From Elusimicrobiota bacterium (lineage in GTDB: Bacteria; Elusimicrobiota; Elusimicrobia; UBA1565; UBA9628), in contig JAPLKL010000045.1 in the NCBI GenBank assembly GCA_026388095.1, positions 1 to 64,000 on the forward strand: a DNA stretch of 64,000 nucleotides. Reading direction: 5' to 3'. Shown here one piece after another: positions 25,338 through 33,528 of the stretch. The translations under genes were made by a program, and so were the position numbers. Under the pieces are notes generated by a model that saw only the letters and a list, made by a program, of their open reading frames with translations, was not told the DNA's origin and made no database searches. How positions within the stretch are numbered: the stretch's first letter is position 1; the number at the start of each line of letters is the position of its first letter.

Positions 25338-26135
25338 ATGCTGGATTTGACCTATCATCTGCAGGGCCTATGCATCCGGCTCAAGATCCCGGAAAAGCGG
25401 GTCTTCGTCCCGAACTTCGTCGGCCTCTTCAACGCCACCCAGATCCGCCTGCGCCGAGGAGATACCGTCGTGGACGTCGGCACGGGCGCGGGCCTGCACG
25501 CCATCCTCTGCGCCAAGCTGGGGGCTCGGCGGGTCTACGGGATCGACGTCAGCGCCGACGCGATCCGCACCGCCCGCCTCAACGCGCGGCTCAACGGCGT
25601 GGCCGGCCGCTGCCGGTTCCTGCGGGGCTCCTTCGCAGAGCGCCTGCCGCGGCTGAGCTGCCGGCCCGACCTCATCGTCTCGACCTTGCCCAGCACACCC
25701 GGCGCGAGCCGGCTCATGCGCGAGCCGGCCATGCGCCGGGCCCCGCTGGTCTCGCGGTTCCTCAGCGGCGGCCGGGACGGCGCCGAGCTGTCGGTCGCGC
25801 TCGTAGAGGCCGCGCGGCGGAGCCTGGCCCCGGGAGGCCGGCTGCATCTGCACCTGGTCGACTGGTCCAATCCCCGGCGCACTTTGGCGGAGTTGGCGAG
25901 CCAGGGCTTCCATGTGCTTCCGCTCGCCCAGGCCAGCATCCCGCCCTGGGGGCAGAGGTGCAACGCCTTGGACGCTCTCCGGGAGCGCGCCCAAGGCCGC
26001 CCTTGGACGGTGCGTTATGCCGATTTTCCCCGCCGTCCCGGCTGCGGCGTCCGCGTCGTGGAAGCGCGGCTCGGGCCCGGACCCGGGTCCCGGCTGAAGA
26101 GGCCGGCGGAAGCTGTCGTGGAGGTCGTCAAATAG
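25338..26135 (+). CDS. Class I methyltransferase, PrmA/HemK-like
   Basis: About 265 aa from ATG 25338; the open frame runs back to 25035, inside the receptor gene, and is not coding there. The SAM site is GDTVVDVGTGAGLHAILCAKLGA with the acidic residue in VYGIDVSADAI. DLIVSTLPSTPG occupies the position where N5-glutamine and RNA methyltransferases have (N/D)PP(Y/F), so the catalytic NPPY is absent. Substrate class therefore cannot be stated. The upstream 127 nt are AT-richer and probably hold the promoter. The sulfatase-like gene starts 18 nt downstream. Confidence 0.7.
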   Translation: MLDLTYHLQGLCIRLKIPEKRVFVPNFVGLFNATQIRLRRGDTVVDVGTGAGLHAILCAKLGARRVYGIDVSADAIRTARLNARLNGVAGRCRFLRGSFAERLPRLSCRPDLIVSTLPSTPGASRLMREPAMRRAPLVSRFLSGGRDGAELSVALVEAARRSLAPGGRLHLHLVDWSNPRRTLAELASQGFHVLPLAQASIPPWGQRCNALDALRERAQGRPWTVRYADFPRRPGCGVRVVEARLGPGPGSRLKRPAEAVVEVVK

Positions 26136-26141
26136 GAGCCA

Positions 26142-26147
26142 TATGAT
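26142..26147 (+). promoter_or_regulatory. -10-like TATGAT, 6 nt before ATG 26154
   Basis: TATGAT is followed by ATGTCT and then ATG 26154. This matches the 6-nt spacing seen at 7192 and 11487 and suggests a separate leaderless transcript for the sulfatase-like gene. Confidence 0.4.
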
Positions 26148-26153
26148 ATGTCT

Positions 26154-27500
26154 ATGACCATGTTCTCCCTCTGCTTCGCCTTGGCGCAGCATCTCTCGGC
26201 GGCCGCGGCCCCCGCGGCGCGGCCGGCCCAGCCGCTCAACGTCCTCATCATCGGCGCCGACACCCTGCGCGCCGACCACCTGAGCCTGCACGGCTACAAG
26301 TATCCGACCAGCCCCAACATCGACCGCCTCGCCGCCCGGGGCGTGGTCTTCGACCGGACTTTCTCTCAAGGCTCCTACACCCTGTCGAGCTTCGCGAGCC
26401 TCTTCACTTCGCGCTACGCCGAACAGCACCACGCCGTCAGCAAGTTCACCGCCATCAGCGATTCCGAGACCATGCTGGCCGAGGTCTTCCATAAGGCCGG
26501 CTATCGCACGGCCGGCTTCACCGGCGGCCCGAACCTGGCCCTGCAGTACGGCTTCGGCAAGGGCTTCGACACCTACCTCAGCGGCGACCTGCCTCGGCAG
26601 ATGGACGCCTATATCCCGCTCGCCCTGAAATGGATCCAGAAGGACCGCGCCAAGCCCTTCTTCCTATTCCTGCAGCCCCAGGACGTGCATCCGCCCTTCG
26701 ACGTGCTAGAGCTCCCGGAGTCCGAGCGGGACCGTTGGGACCCGGGCGACCATGAACAGACGGAGCGGTTCATGGGGACCTTCTACTTCTTCAAGGCCTT
26801 CAACGGCGACTCCTATTCCGGCAACAAGCCCGAGCCCTCGGACTGGCTGCGCAAGGAGATCGAGGCGGCGGCCAAGGATCCCCGGACCAGGCGGCACATG
26901 GCTTCCATCTACGACGACCGGGTCGCGCACCTCGACGCCAGCCTGGGGCGGTTCTTCGCGGAGCTCGAGCGCTTGGGGGTCATGGAGAACACCGTGGTGG
27001 TGCTCATGTCGGATCACGGCACGCTCTTCGGCGAGGGCGGCAAGTTCGCCCACGGCATAAACATGTCCACGCACGACGGGATCTTCCATGTGGTCCTGGC
27101 CGTCTGGGCGCCGGGGCTCGCACCGCGCCGCGTGAGCTCGCTGGTGGAGTTGGTGGACGTGGCCCCCACTTTGCTGGAACTGGCGGGGTTGCCCAAGCCC
27201 GGGCCTTTCGAGGGCCGCAGCCTCCTGCCCCTGATGCGCGGCCAAGAGGACGTCCCGGAGCGTCCGGTGTTCGGCGCGGCGACCGCCACCTGGAACGAGT
27301 CCGGCGCGATCAAGCATTACGTCCGGGACTCGCGCTGGAAGCTGGTCTCCGAGGAGCCGGGGGGCAAGACCTCACTCTACGACCTGGCGGCCGATGCGGA
27401 GGAGACCAAAGACGTCAGCGCGACCCATCCGGACGAGGCCAAGCGGCTCTCCGGCGTCCTGACCCGCCACCTACAGAGGCTCCTGGCCCGGCCTGATTAG
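26154..27500 (+). CDS. Secreted sulfatase-family protein (Thr nucleophile type)
   Basis: About 448 aa from ATG 26154 (or 26148). It has a short signal-like N-terminus (MFSLCFALAQHLSAAAAPA) and all sulfatase-family blocks. The first metal site is LIIGADTLRADHLSLHGY. The nucleophile region is GSYTLSSFASLFTS (Thr, no Cys). The second metal site is VLMSDHGTLFGEG, followed by FAHGINMSTHDGIFHV. The C-terminal block is RDSRWKLVSEEPGGKTSLYDLAAD. It appears catalytically complete, as a phosphoester-type hydrolase or transferase. It is convergent with the ABC exporter fusion gene, with 27 nt between stops. Confidence 0.8.
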   Translation: MTMFSLCFALAQHLSAAAAPAARPAQPLNVLIIGADTLRADHLSLHGYKYPTSPNIDRLAARGVVFDRTFSQGSYTLSSFASLFTSRYAEQHHAVSKFTAISDSETMLAEVFHKAGYRTAGFTGGPNLALQYGFGKGFDTYLSGDLPRQMDAYIPLALKWIQKDRAKPFFLFLQPQDVHPPFDVLELPESERDRWDPGDHEQTERFMGTFYFFKAFNGDSYSGNKPEPSDWLRKEIEAAAKDPRTRRHMASIYDDRVAHLDASLGRFFAELERLGVMENTVVVLMSDHGTLFGEGGKFAHGINMSTHDGIFHVVLAVWAPGLAPRRVSSLVELVDVAPTLLELAGLPKPGPFEGRSLLPLMRGQEDVPERPVFGAATATWNESGAIKHYVRDSRWKLVSEEPGGKTSLYDLAADAEETKDVSATHPDEAKRLSGVLTRHLQRLLARPD

Positions 27501-27527
27501 GAACTTTAGGGAAGACCGGGGCCCGTC

Positions 27528-30053
27528 TCAGCGGCGCAAGCCCTGGGCGTGGACGAACCGGGCCAGGGCCGCGCAGACTTCCGCCCCATCCTGGTTGTCC
27601 ACGGCGATGTTGAGCCCCCGGCTGAGCAGGAGGCCGGTGTTCGGCAAGTCGCTGATGACCCGGGCTTCCAGGCCGTAGACGCGCTTCATCTGCGCGTTGA
27701 TCCGGATGTCGATGGGCAGCAGCCCCACGGACGCCGCCGCCAGGGCCGCCGCCAGCTCCGCGGCGGAGAACGGGGCGGTCTCCTTCACGATGGCGGTGAA
27801 GCTCTCCGCGTCGGCGCTGAACTGCGCGTGCAGTTCCGGGAGCGTCAAGAGGTCCGGATAGGAGGCGCAGAAGGCCCGCAACTCCGCGACGGCCGCCTTG
27901 CGCCGCTTGGCCGCGTCGCCTAGACCGCGGCTGGCCTCCAAAGCCAAAGAGAGCCCCAGCGCCGTCACCGGCGCGGGATGATGCAGGATGAAAGGGAGGT
28001 TGTCGGGCCTGGGGGCCTTCTGGGCGAAGATATCGCCCAGCTCCGGCCGGGCCAGAGCCAGGGCCCAGGTCTCCGGGGAGTCGGACGGTCCGCCCGTGGA
28101 GCCGCAGCCGACGTCTCCCCAGGTCCCGACCATCCGGGTTCCGCACCGGCAGCCCAGATAATGCGGCGCGCACTCTATGAGCAGCAGCTTATGCTCGTCG
28201 CAGAAGGCGCGCAGGCGCTCCAGGTCCGGGGTGCCGCCGGCCAGGCAGGTCGCCAGAACGGCCCGGCTCGCCGGGCCTAGGGCTTTTTTCAGCTGCGACA
28301 GGCCCAGGTTGTAGGTGGCCGGGTCCAGGTCCACGAAGACCGGGACCAGACCGAAGGCGGGCAGATAGCCTGCGATCGGCATGTTGGCCGCGGTCGTGAT
28401 GACTTCGTCTCCCGGACGCAGCCGGGGGCCGGAGGCCGGGGCCGTCAGCTGGCAGAGAAGGAAAAGGAACGCGTCGTTGAACGACCCGCAGACGTCGAGC
28501 GGGCCGGTGTGGCGCAGGGCCGCGGGCCAGGCCCGGAGGACCTCCTCCTCGATCGGTTGGCGGCGCAGGCCCCGCAGCGTGGAGGCGACATCCGCCGGCT
28601 TGCCGGCCGCCGCCAAGGAGGGCGCCTCCGGCGCGGCCGCAGCGACCTCGGCCAGCGTCTGCTGCCAGTCGGCCCGGAGCCCTTCGATACGGTCCGCGAG
28701 CTGGCCCACGGCGTGGTCGAGCTTCTTGACGAAGTCGGTCGAGCGCTGCTCCCATTCCGAATCCAGCGAGGCCTTCTGTCTGCTCCCGTTCTGCAGCCAG
28801 GAGCTTTGGATGCCCTCGATCTCCCCGGTGAGGCGGGCGACCGCTTCGTCGAGCTTCTTGGCGAAGGCGGCCGAGCGCTCCTCCCAATGCGCGTCCAGGA
28901 AGACGGTCTGCCCTTGGGTCAGCTTCTCGGCCGCGGTCTTCAGCCCCGCGAGTCGGAGTTCTTCGAGCCGGTCCGCGAGCTGTCCCATGGCATGGTCGAA
29001 TCTCTTGAGCAAGGCGGCTGAAGTGCCGGCCTTGAAAGCCTCCAGCCGGTCCGTGATCTCTCCGACGGCCTGGTCGAGCCGCTGCGACAGATCTGCGGAC
29101 TGGTCCGCGCGGTCGCGCTTGAGTTCCGCCCGCACCCCGTCGCGGATCTCTTCGAGGAGAGCGTCCGGGTCAGCGACGGGCGGCAGGACCGGAGCGGGGG
29201 ATGGGACCGGAGCGGGCGGCAGGACCGCGGCGGGCGCCAGGGCGGGCTCAGCCTGGGGCGGCTCGGCCCGGCGCATCAGCGGGCGCGGCTCCGGCGACGC
29301 CCCGCCGCATTCCTTGACGAAGAGTCGGATGGCCTCGGTCGTGTCGCCCAGGAAGGCGGTCCGGCCCGCGTTGAGGTAGAGGGTCCGCGGGCAAAGCCGG
29401 TCGATGAGCTGGAGGCTGTGCGAGACGATGAGCAAGGTCTTGCCTTGCTTCTGGAAATCCCGGAAAACGGAGAGGCATTTGTCTTGGAAGGCGCCGTCGC
29501 CCACCGCGAGCTTCTCATCGACCAGGATGATGTCGAGGTCGCCGTGGATGGCGACGGAAAAAGCGACGCGGGCGGCGAGCCCGGTGGAGAGCTCCCCGAA
29601 CTTCGCGTAGAGATAGTCGTGCAGCTTGGAGAAGTCGAGCATGGCCGGCAGCCGCGCCGCGAAGACCTCCGGCGGCATCCCCAGGAGGGCCGCGCACAGG
29701 GACATGTTCTCGCGGACCGTCAGCTGGGATTGCAGGCCTTCGTCAAGCCCGAAGAACTGATCGGTCTTGCCCGAGACCTCAAGGCGGCCTTCGCTCGGAG
29801 CGAGTATGCGGGCCAGCAGGAGCAGCAAGGTGCTCTTCCCGGCGCCGTTGGGGCCGATGATGCCCAAAGTCTCGCCGCGGTTCACCTCGAGGTCGAGGTG
29901 GCGCAGCGCCCAGAGGACGCGGCGGGACCCCGCGCCCGTGAGCAGGCGGTGGGTCGTCTCCAGGGAGCTCTCTTTTTCCGCCTTGCTGCCGATGAGAAAG
30001 CTCTTGGCGAGCCCCTGGGCCCGGATGACGACGTCGGCGCTCGGCTCGGGCAT
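27528..30053 (-). CDS. Wzt-like ABC exporter ATPase fused to coiled coil and DegT-type pseudo-aminotransferase
   Basis: 841 aa from ATG 30053, 2 nt after the permease stop. Residues about 1-250 are a polysaccharide-exporter ATPase: Walker A GPNGAGKST (67-75), a signature-like LSTGLAARVAF and Walker B IILVDEKLAVGD. A Pro/Ala-rich linker follows. A predicted coiled coil then contains four repeats of the type (R/K)-x-D-x-A-x-G-x-L-x-D-R-x-E. The last 330 residues resemble DegT/DnrJ/EryC1 sugar aminotransferases (PRLRPGDEVITTAANMP, PVFVDLDPATYNLG, VGTWGDVGCGSTGG). The PLP Lys region (usually T-K-N/H) is absent, so that domain is probably a binder. The usual Wzt carbohydrate-binding domain is missing. 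Confidence 0.8.
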   Translation of the reverse strand: MPEPSADVVIRAQGLAKSFLIGSKAEKESSLETTHRLLTGAGSRRVLWALRHLDLEVNRGETLGIIGPNGAGKSTLLLLLARILAPSEGRLEVSGKTDQFFGLDEGLQSQLTVRENMSLCAALLGMPPEVFAARLPAMLDFSKLHDYLYAKFGELSTGLAARVAFSVAIHGDLDIILVDEKLAVGDGAFQDKCLSVFRDFQKQGKTLLIVSHSLQLIDRLCPRTLYLNAGRTAFLGDTTEAIRLFVKECGGASPEPRPLMRRAEPPQAEPALAPAAVLPPAPVPSPAPVLPPVADPDALLEEIRDGVRAELKRDRADQSADLSQRLDQAVGEITDRLEAFKAGTSAALLKRFDHAMGQLADRLEELRLAGLKTAAEKLTQGQTVFLDAHWEERSAAFAKKLDEAVARLTGEIEGIQSSWLQNGSRQKASLDSEWEQRSTDFVKKLDHAVGQLADRIEGLRADWQQTLAEVAAAAPEAPSLAAAGKPADVASTLRGLRRQPIEEEVLRAWPAALRHTGPLDVCGSFNDAFLFLLCQLTAPASGPRLRPGDEVITTAANMPIAGYLPAFGLVPVFVDLDPATYNLGLSQLKKALGPASRAVLATCLAGGTPDLERLRAFCDEHKLLLIECAPHYLGCRCGTRMVGTWGDVGCGSTGGPSDSPETWALALARPELGDIFAQKAPRPDNLPFILHHPAPVTALGLSLALEASRGLGDAAKRRKAAVAELRAFCASYPDLLTLPELHAQFSADAESFTAIVKETAPFSAAELAAALAAASVGLLPIDIRINAQMKRVYGLEARVISDLPNTGLLLSRGLNIAVDNQDGAEVCAALARFVHAQGLRR

Positions 30054-30055
30054 CG

Positions 30056-30835
30056 TCAGGGCTCCATCATCCGGTCCACGATGTGATATTCGAACCGGCG
30101 TATCAGGTAGAACCCGACCGCGCACAGGAGCAGTCCGACCAGGAGCGGCGCCCCGAAGGCAGGCCAGAGCTGGATCTTCCCGTCTATGAGGCAGCCTCGG
30201 GCGGCGATGAGGATCTGGGTGATGGGGTTGTAGAGCAGGATCGTCCGTTTGCCCTCGCTGATGATGGAGAGTGGGTAGAAGACCGGGGTGACATAGAAGA
30301 GGGCCATGGTCAGCACTTCCCAGATCCTCTCCATGTCCCGGTATTCGGCCGCGATCAGGGGCAGGAAGAAGGAAATCCCGGTGACGAACAGGAGCTGAAC
30401 CGCGATGACGAAGGGCAGGAACAGCCAGGTGACCCGCGGCGGCACACCCAAGGCGAGGATGAAGACCATGAGGAGGGCCAGCTCCACCACGAACGGGATC
30501 AGGGCGGAGCCAATCGTCGAGAACAGGATGATTTCGCGAGGGAATTTGTAGTTCTTGATGAGCGAGCGGCGCCGCGAGAAGCCGGTGAGCGCCATGGAGG
30601 TCGTCCGCTGGAAGAAGTTCCACAGGACCAGGCCGATGAGCAGGTAGGCCGCGTACTGGTCCACGAATTTGCCCATCCAGCGCACGAAAAGGACGTACAG
30701 GACGATGAACATGAGCAGGGGGGAGAGCAGGGTCCAGATGAAGCCCAGGACGGTGCCCTGCTCGCGCAGCTTGAATTCGACCCAGGTCAGCTCGCGCAAC
30801 AGGCGCCAGAAGGCCGGCATGCTGGCTCGGTCCAT
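30056..30835 (-). CDS. ABC-2 polysaccharide/lipid exporter permease, Wzm-like
   Basis: 259 aa with an N-terminal amphipathic region (LLRELTWVEFKLREQGTVLGFIWTLLSPLLMF) and six membrane segments. The block FYVTPVFYPLSIISEGKRTILLYNPITQIL is typical of Wzm/TagG/KpsM-type permeases. It pairs with the ATPase fusion encoded 2 nt downstream. Substrates in this family are undecaprenyl-linked O-antigens, teichoic acids or capsules, so a surface glycan is the likely cargo. ATG 30835 is 7 nt downstream of a TAGTAT box that is duplicated at 32544. Confidence 0.85.
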   Translation of the reverse strand: MDRASMPAFWRLLRELTWVEFKLREQGTVLGFIWTLLSPLLMFIVLYVLFVRWMGKFVDQYAAYLLIGLVLWNFFQRTTSMALTGFSRRRSLIKNYKFPREIILFSTIGSALIPFVVELALLMVFILALGVPPRVTWLFLPFVIAVQLLFVTGISFFLPLIAAEYRDMERIWEVLTMALFYVTPVFYPLSIISEGKRTILLYNPITQILIAARGCLIDGKIQLWPAFGAPLLVGLLLCAVGFYLIRRFEYHIVDRMMEP

Positions 30836-30839
30836 GTCT

Positions 30840-30856
30840 GAAATACTATCACATTT
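30840..30856 (-). promoter_or_regulatory. Extended -10 promoter element, copy A
   Basis: Read on the minus strand, AAATGTGATAGTATTTC contains TG-A-TAGTAT (extended -10). The hexamer lies 7 nt before ATG 30835. The same 17 bases at the same distance from an ATG occur at 32541-32557. This predicts a near-leaderless transcript of the exporter genes. Confidence 0.55.
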
Positions 30857-30877
30857 GGGCGGCGGCGCCGCCCGGGA

Positions 30878-31762
30878 TCACCAGCCGAAGCGCCAGCGGT
30901 CTTTCTCGGCGACATCGCCGAGGTGATGGTACTCCATGGGTGAAAAGCATCGCGCCGCCGGGCACGGCGAAGGGGCGGACAGCATCTGAAAATCCGGGTC
31001 CTTGATGTTCCCCATCGCCTTGGCGCCGGGCACGTCTTTTGCTCCGCTGCAGCGATGGATCCACCCGTCCGGATAGGCACGGAAGTACTTTTGCCCCGCG
31101 GCGCAGAGCTTGCCCAGCGGACGGAGGACTTCCACGCCGTACGCGAAGGCCCTCCGGGACTCCGCGGCATGGCTCGCATAGAGCCACGCCCTCTGCTCGT
31201 CGGTGAATCCTTCCGGGTAGGAGACCCCTTCGTATGTCCCCTGGTAGGGCGCGACCCAGAAAGGGATGCCTGAGGACTGCAGGAGATCGCAGGCGTGCCG
31301 CAGCTGATCGAAGATCGGAGGATAGGCGACCGCCGTGGTCGTGACATGGAATCCGCGGGCGCGCAGGGCCAGGTTCTTGTCCAGGAAATCTTCGATCTTG
31401 GCGAAGTGGGGATGGAAGCTGGAATGAAACCGCACTCTTTGGGGATCCAACCGCTCCACGATGCCGCTGACAGGGGCGGAGAGATTCGTGATGATCCGCA
31501 GCAAGTGCAGTCTGGATATCTTTTCAACCAGAGGGATGAACCCGGGATACAGGAAGGGCTCGCCTCCGGTGATCTCTATCTTGAACGAACCGCTGGACCC
31601 GTGGATCCTGGACCAGAATGCCAGCCAATCCTCGGAGGAACACCCGGCGTGGCGCGTATTGGTGTCTTCGGGAGCGCTTTCCCAGCATTTGATGAAGAAA
31701 CAATACGGACAGCGGAAGTTGCAGGCGTGAATGATCTCCCAACTGCAGAATAGGGAAGACAT
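30878..31762 (-). CDS. Radical SAM protein of the YPxxYT paralog family
   Basis: 294 aa from ATG 31762, 20 nt after the SDR stop; an extension to 31840 would overlap the SDR. The radical SAM core motif is ACNFRCPYC (Cys14, 18, 21), followed by KIEITGGEPFLYPGF. The motif YQGTYEGVSYPEGFTDEQ is shared with at least five other radical SAM proteins in this window. Downstream Cys residues (KLCAAGQKYF, IHRCSG, CPAARCFSP) could bind an auxiliary cluster. It lies between an SDR and an ABC exporter on the same strand, so a role in glycan or peptide precursor modification is inferred. The reaction is unknown. Confidence 0.75.
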   Translation of the reverse strand: MSSLFCSWEIIHACNFRCPYCFFIKCWESAPEDTNTRHAGCSSEDWLAFWSRIHGSSGSFKIEITGGEPFLYPGFIPLVEKISRLHLLRIITNLSAPVSGIVERLDPQRVRFHSSFHPHFAKIEDFLDKNLALRARGFHVTTTAVAYPPIFDQLRHACDLLQSSGIPFWVAPYQGTYEGVSYPEGFTDEQRAWLYASHAAESRRAFAYGVEVLRPLGKLCAAGQKYFRAYPDGWIHRCSGAKDVPGAKAMGNIKDPDFQMLSAPSPCPAARCFSPMEYHHLGDVAEKDRWRFGW

Positions 31763-31781
31763 GTCGGATGGGCTCAGGAGC

Positions 31782-32474
31782 TCACCAGTCGATCCGCAGG
31801 CGATTGCGGAACATTCCCCCGTTGGGACCGTCAGCGCCAAGGGTGGCGAGCCAGACGATCGTATCGGCGCCGTTCTCGGTGTCCAGGGGGGCGGACGGCC
31901 CGCCCATCCGGGTGCGGACCCACCCGGGGCAGACAGCGTTCACCTTCACGTCCCCGGAAACCTCCTGCGCAAGCTTGAGCGTGAAGGCATTGAGCGCGGC
32001 CTTGGAGATGCTGTACCATGCGTCTGGCCCGGGCAGCTGCTCCGCGAAAGCGCCGCACCCGGACGAGACATTGACGACGCGGCCGTAGCCGCTGCGCAGC
32101 ATCCTCGGGACGAAGGCTCGGCATGTCCACGCGGCGCCGAGAAGATTCGTCTTGAGCGTCCCCTCGACAATGCCGGAAGGGCATGCGAGCAGCGAGTCGG
32201 ACAAGGTCATCGCCGCATTGTTGATGAGGATGTCAACGGCCACGCCGTCTCGATCCAGCTTGGCCGCGCAGGCCTGCACCGAAGATTCCTGCGCGACGTC
32301 CAGTTCCGCAAAGATGGCCTGGGCTTGGCCGAGCCTGGTGACCGCCTCCAGCCCTGCGCGGGCGTCTCGGGCGGTCAACACCACCCGTATGCCCTGAAGG
32401 GCGAGCTGCCGACAGACCTCGAATCCGATCCCGCGGTTGGCGCCGGTGACTAATGCCGTCAGCGATCTGTTCAG
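31782..32474 (-). CDS. Short-chain dehydrogenase/reductase (start unresolved)
   Basis: About 230 aa. It has the cofactor motif TGANRGIG near the N-terminus, NNAA in DILINNAAMT and the catalytic YSISK after SSGCG. These are the marks of a classical NAD(P)-dependent SDR. The frame carrying TGANRGIG has no ATG, GTG or TTG upstream before its stop; only a CTG at 32474 is available. A start at GTG 32384 would delete the cofactor site. An ATG at 32536 lies 7 nt after a -10 copy, but its frame ends after 21 codons at a run of five C/G (32476-32480). One extra base there would join it to the SDR. A sequencing indel or a real frameshift is therefore likely. Confidence 0.7.
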   Translation of the reverse strand: MNRSLTALVTGANRGIGFEVCRQLALQGIRVVLTARDARAGLEAVTRLGQAQAIFAELDVAQESSVQACAAKLDRDGVAVDILINNAAMTLSDSLLACPSGIVEGTLKTNLLGAAWTCRAFVPRMLRSGYGRVVNVSSGCGAFAEQLPGPDAWYSISKAALNAFTLKLAQEVSGDVKVNAVCPGWVRTRMGGPSAPLDTENGADTIVWLATLGADGPNGGMFRNRLRIDW

Positions 32475-32540
32475 ACCCCCATCCTCCGCATGAAGATTCT
32501 AGATAAGATGGACGCGGGCCTGCGGCTCCGGCCCATGTTC

Positions 32541-32557
32541 GAAATACTATCACATTT
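32541..32557 (-). promoter_or_regulatory. Extended -10 promoter element, copy B
   Basis: This is identical over 17 bases to the element at 30840-30856. The TAGTAT hexamer is 7 nt before ATG 32536. Outside the shared block the flanks differ, except for the ACATGG at the start codon. Confidence 0.5.
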
Positions 32558-32608
32558 TGACGTCGAGCCCGGTCGTACCGGCCAAGGCCGCGCCCGGCGA
32601 GGATGTTG

Positions 32609-32614
32609 TATGAT
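32609..32614 (+). promoter_or_regulatory. -10-like TATGAT before radical SAM gene
   Basis: TATGAT lies 8 nt before ATG 32623. This again leaves little or no 5' leader. No clear -35 is visible. Confidence 0.35.
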
Positions 32615-32622
32615 ACACGCCC

Positions 32623-33498
32623 ATGAGCTCGTCCGGGCACATGCACTGGAACATCACGGACTGGTGCGATTACCACTGTTCCTATTGCTGCGAGGGACGC
32701 TCGGACCCGCCAGCCCAGCGGGGCGGAGCCAAGCGCTTCATCGACGAGGACATGCTGGCCGCGGGCCTGGCCTTCCTTTCCGGACTGCCGCGGCCCTGGA
32801 CGGTGCGGCTGAGTTCCGGCGAGCCTTCCGCCCATCCGGACCTGCTCTCGCTCGTCCGCAGGATTTGCGCCTTGGGCCACAGTGTGGCCATGGAGACGAA
32901 TCTGTCCTTCCCGCTGGAGCGCTATCTTGGTTTCCTGGGCGCCGCCGGCGGCCAGTTGGCATACCTGCACGCCAGCCTGCACTTGGATGAGGCCGACCCG
33001 GAGGCCTTCCTGGGGAAATGCCTGCGCTTGCGGGAGTCCCTGCTCGCGGAGGGGATCGAGGCCAGGCTCCAGGTCTCGACCGTGGCGCGTCCGGAACGCC
33101 TGGAACAGATCGAGCGGCTGGCCGCCCGTCTGCGGGAGCAGGGCCTCACTTTGATCCTGCAACCCTGCTACGACAGGCGCCGGCGCGCCTTCCTCCCGAT
33201 GCCTCCGCCGGGCAGCCCGCTCGCGGCACTATGCAGCCGGGAAGGCACCGTGGAATTCAATCAGGAGGCGGGCGGCCCCCGGGGGCGCCTCTGCGCCGCC
33301 GGCCTGCGCTGGCTCCTGCTCGACTTCGCCGGCGACTTGTGGCGCTGCCAAGCCGCGCTCAGAAAGGAGAAGGCTTCCTTGCGGCCCGAGTCTCAGGGAT
33401 TCCTAGGGAACGTGCGCCGGGGCGGGGTGAGGTTATTCAAGGAGCCGGGACCCTGTCCCTATGACTGCTGTCTATGCCCTGGCCGGGCCATAGAATAA
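32623..33498 (+). CDS. Radical SAM protein convergent with the small-peptide operon
   Basis: 291 aa. The cluster motif is DWCDYHCSYC (Cys15, 19, 22), followed by RLSSGEPSAHPDL, corresponding to the GGEP strand. The C-terminal region has several Cys (RLCAAGLRW, DLWRCQAAL, GPCPYDCCLC), like SPASM/twitch auxiliary-cluster segments. It lacks the full YPxxYT motif of its relatives. Its stop codon is 30 nt from the convergent end of the 38-aa peptide gene. It might be a peptide-modifying enzyme for that precursor, but only proximity supports this. Confidence 0.75.
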   Translation: MSSSGHMHWNITDWCDYHCSYCCEGRSDPPAQRGGAKRFIDEDMLAAGLAFLSGLPRPWTVRLSSGEPSAHPDLLSLVRRICALGHSVAMETNLSFPLERYLGFLGAAGGQLAYLHASLHLDEADPEAFLGKCLRLRESLLAEGIEARLQVSTVARPERLEQIERLAARLREQGLTLILQPCYDRRRRAFLPMPPPGSPLAALCSREGTVEFNQEAGGPRGRLCAAGLRWLLLDFAGDLWRCQAALRKEKASLRPESQGFLGNVRRGGVRLFKEPGPCPYDCCLCPGRAIE

Positions 33499-33528
33499 AG
33501 AAGCCTCGGCCTGGTCCGCGTCCACGGC

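Noticed and set aside
27501-27527. Bidirectional intrinsic terminator between convergent genes
   Set aside because: A partly self-complementary GGGGCCC region exists, but the stem is interrupted and there is no T-run on either strand.
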